The position numbers and the translations under genes were made by a program. The notes under the pieces are model-generated. The model saw only the letters and a list, made by a program, of their open reading frames with translations, ran no database searches and was not told where the DNA came from. Positions 62,510 through 64,000 of a stretch of 64,000 bases of DNA are shown here, piece by piece (within the stretch, counting starts at the first letter, position 1; each line of letters opens with the position of its first letter). The stretch spans positions 1 through 64,000 of the forward strand of contig NZ_QZCS01000006.1 of assembly GCF_003594915.1 (NCBI RefSeq). The letters are read 5' to 3'. The DNA comes from Enterobacter chuandaensis. GTDB lineage: Bacteria > Pseudomonadota > Gammaproteobacteria > Enterobacterales > Enterobacteriaceae.

Positions 62510-64000
62510 TCACGAATATTTCTTCGTGCGCCGCGTCGGTGCCGTATTCGCCGGATCGTCCGGCCAGACGTGTTTGGGGTAGCGCCCCTTCATCTCTTTC
62601 TGCACTTCACGGTAGCTCCCCGCCCAGAAAGCCCCCAGATCGCGGGTGATCTGCAACGGGCGGTGCGCCGGAGACAATAGTTCAAGCACCAGAGAAACGC
62701 GCCCTTCCGCAATAGACGGCGTGGTGGCCTCACCAAACATCTCCTGCATCCGCACTGCCAGCGCCGGAGGATTATCCTCATGATAACGAATGGCAATCCG
62801 GCTTCCGGTGGGCACAGTGTAATGCCCAGGAAGCTCACTATCCAGACGTTGACGTAATGACCAGTCCAGTAAATTCTGTAACGCGGTCTTAACATCAAGT
62901 GCTTTAAGGGCGCGCAGAGAGTGCACGCCGCGCATTTCCGGCAGCAGCCACTGCTCAAGCGTCGCGAGTAGCGTCTCATCATCCACTGCGGGCCAGCTAT
63001 ATTCCGGTAGCCACTTCGCGGCACAATGCAGGCGAATGCGATACTGTTCAGCCTCCGGCGTCCAGTTCAGGACGCCCAGCCCCTTTTCCCGGATGCCGTT
63101 GAGCATCGCCTGGTGCAACTCTTCTTCCGACGGCTTCGCCAGCGGCTTTGTGCCGAGCGTCAGTTTGCCAATCTGGCTGCGCCGAAACGCCTTCAGCGTG
63201 CCCTGCGCATCATCCCACTCCACGATGTCCGATTGCTGAAGCAGCTGCGGGCAGTCGCGCGTCAGAGCGTCTATGTCCACGGCAATCGCCTGCAAAATAC
63301 GCGCATCCGGGGAGTGGCTCCCCTGCAATAAAAGCGGCGCGATCAGCCATTCATGTCGCGTCAGCGCATCGTCGCTGTCCAGCATCGCGCCCATGCCGTT
63401 TGCCAGCTGATAGCGTCCATCCAGCCCGCGACGGCGTGCAATCCTGTCCGGGAAGGCCAGCGCCAGCAGGGAGGTAATCTTATCGCTAGCAGGTGAACCG
63501 CCCCGGCAATTCAGGCGTTTGCACAGCTGCTGCGCCCGCTGCTGCCAGTTCCCCTGATTGCGCGAAAACGCCTGCCCCAGATCGCTGCTGCCACCGCGAG
63601 GCGGCTCCTCAAGAATAGCCGCCAGTTTTGCCGCCGTGGCAATTTCATCTTCGCCCTGCGCGGCCACCAGCATCGCCGCCAGCCGCGGATCGTTGCCCAG
63701 CGCCGCCATTTTCTGACCGCGCGCCGTCAGACGCTCGCCTTCCAGCGCGCCAAGCTGGCTCAGCAAGGTGCGCGCAGCAGCGAGGTTCACGGCAGGCGGA
63801 GGATTAAGCCAGGTGAGCTGTTCAGGACTCGGGCAGCCCCACTGCAGCAGATCCATCACCAGCCCTGAGAGATCGCTTTGTAAAATCTCAGGCGTGCTTT
63901 GCATAGCCGCACGTTCAGCCTGCTCCGCGCTGATTAGATGCAGGCAAATACCCGGCTCAAGACGCCCCGCACGGCCCGCGCGCTGCACCATCGATGCCTG
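62510..64000 (-). CDS. hrpB: ATP-dependent helicase HrpB (3' part, cut by window edge)
   Basis: C-terminal part (496 codons plus stop) of a DEAH-box helicase of the HrpB family; the N-terminal helicase core lies beyond the right edge. At the edge is helicase motif VI (QRAGRAGR), then the HA2-like winged-helix/ratchet region. The HrpB-specific C-terminal domain ends in PKHVWPDDPANTAPTRR. The function in enterobacteria is poorly defined. Its position next to mrcB is the E. coli arrangement. Reading stays open to base 64000. Confidence 0.93.
   Translation of the reverse strand, partial: QASMVQRAGRAGRLEPGICLHLISAEQAERAAMQSTPEILQSDLSGLVMDLLQWGCPSPEQLTWLNPPPAVNLAAARTLLSQLGALEGERLTARGQKMAALGNDPRLAAMLVAAQGEDEIATAAKLAAILEEPPRGGSSDLGQAFSRNQGNWQQRAQQLCKRLNCRGGSPASDKITSLLALAFPDRIARRRGLDGRYQLANGMGAMLDSDDALTRHEWLIAPLLLQGSHSPDARILQAIAVDIDALTRDCPQLLQQSDIVEWDDAQGTLKAFRRSQIGKLTLGTKPLAKPSEEELHQAMLNGIREKGLGVLNWTPEAEQYRIRLHCAAKWLPEYSWPAVDDETLLATLEQWLLPEMRGVHSLRALKALDVKTALQNLLDWSLRQRLDSELPGHYTVPTGSRIAIRYHEDNPPALAVRMQEMFGEATTPSIAEGRVSLVLELLSPAHRPLQITRDLGAFWAGSYREVQKEMKGRYPKHVWPDDPANTAPTRRTKKYS

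Overview
The window is a chromosomal segment of an enterobacterium, most like the Enterobacter cloacae complex or a close relative. Nearly every protein is recognisably the orthologue of an Escherichia coli K-12 protein. Gene order matches the K-12 stretch from hrpB/mrcB to gmhB, read here from gmhB towards hrpB. The genus is an inference from overall protein similarity and from differences to E. coli (yaeI absent after dapD, a fimbrial cluster between fhuA and mrcB); it was not tested by a search.

Layout. 1-67: a partial ribosomal RNA P1 promoter (UP element and -35) pointing out of the left edge. 68-8147: gmhB; the MetJ-controlled metNIQ methionine importer; rcsF, trmO and proS; then nlpE, arfB and yaeQ on the minus strand. 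8344-13816: yaeP-rof, tilS, gloA2, ldcC, accA. 13829-28914: the envelope and replication block, all minus strand: dxr, uppS, cdsA, rseP, bamA, skp, lpxD, fabZ, lpxA, lpxB, rnhB, dnaE (transcribed in that order, continuing into accA). 29010-32305: frr, pyrH, tsf and rpsB, with a structured rpsB leader. 32628-37018: map, glnD, dapD on the plus strand. 37015-48388: an unrecognised winged-helix-like protein, yaeH, cdaR, degP, dgt, mtnN, btuF, yadS, erpA, clcA and hemL. 48482-54449: the fhuACDB ferric hydroxamate uptake operon behind a Fur-like box. 54655-59497: a four-gene chaperone-usher fimbrial operon (major pilin, chaperone, usher, two-domain tip subunit). 59832-64000: mrcB and the 3' part of hrpB, which is cut by the window edge.

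Functionally the window is dominated by envelope biogenesis: lipid A synthesis (lpxA, lpxB, lpxD, fabZ), LPS heptose (gmhB), phospholipid and undecaprenyl carriers (cdsA, uppS, dxr), outer-membrane protein assembly and quality control (bamA, skp, degP, rseP), stress sensing (rcsF, nlpE) and peptidoglycan (mrcB, dapD). Translation genes (rpsB, tsf, frr, map, proS, tilS, trmO, arfB) and TonB- or ABC-dependent uptake (fhu, btuF, metNIQ) fill most of the rest.

The only clearly accessory parts are the fimbrial operon, the protein at 37015-37647 and three copies of a REP-like palindromic repeat. I saw no tRNA or complete rRNA gene, insertion sequence, prophage or CRISPR array, and no convincing undescribed system. 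The winged-helix-like protein and the fimbrial tip subunit are the best candidates for new biology.
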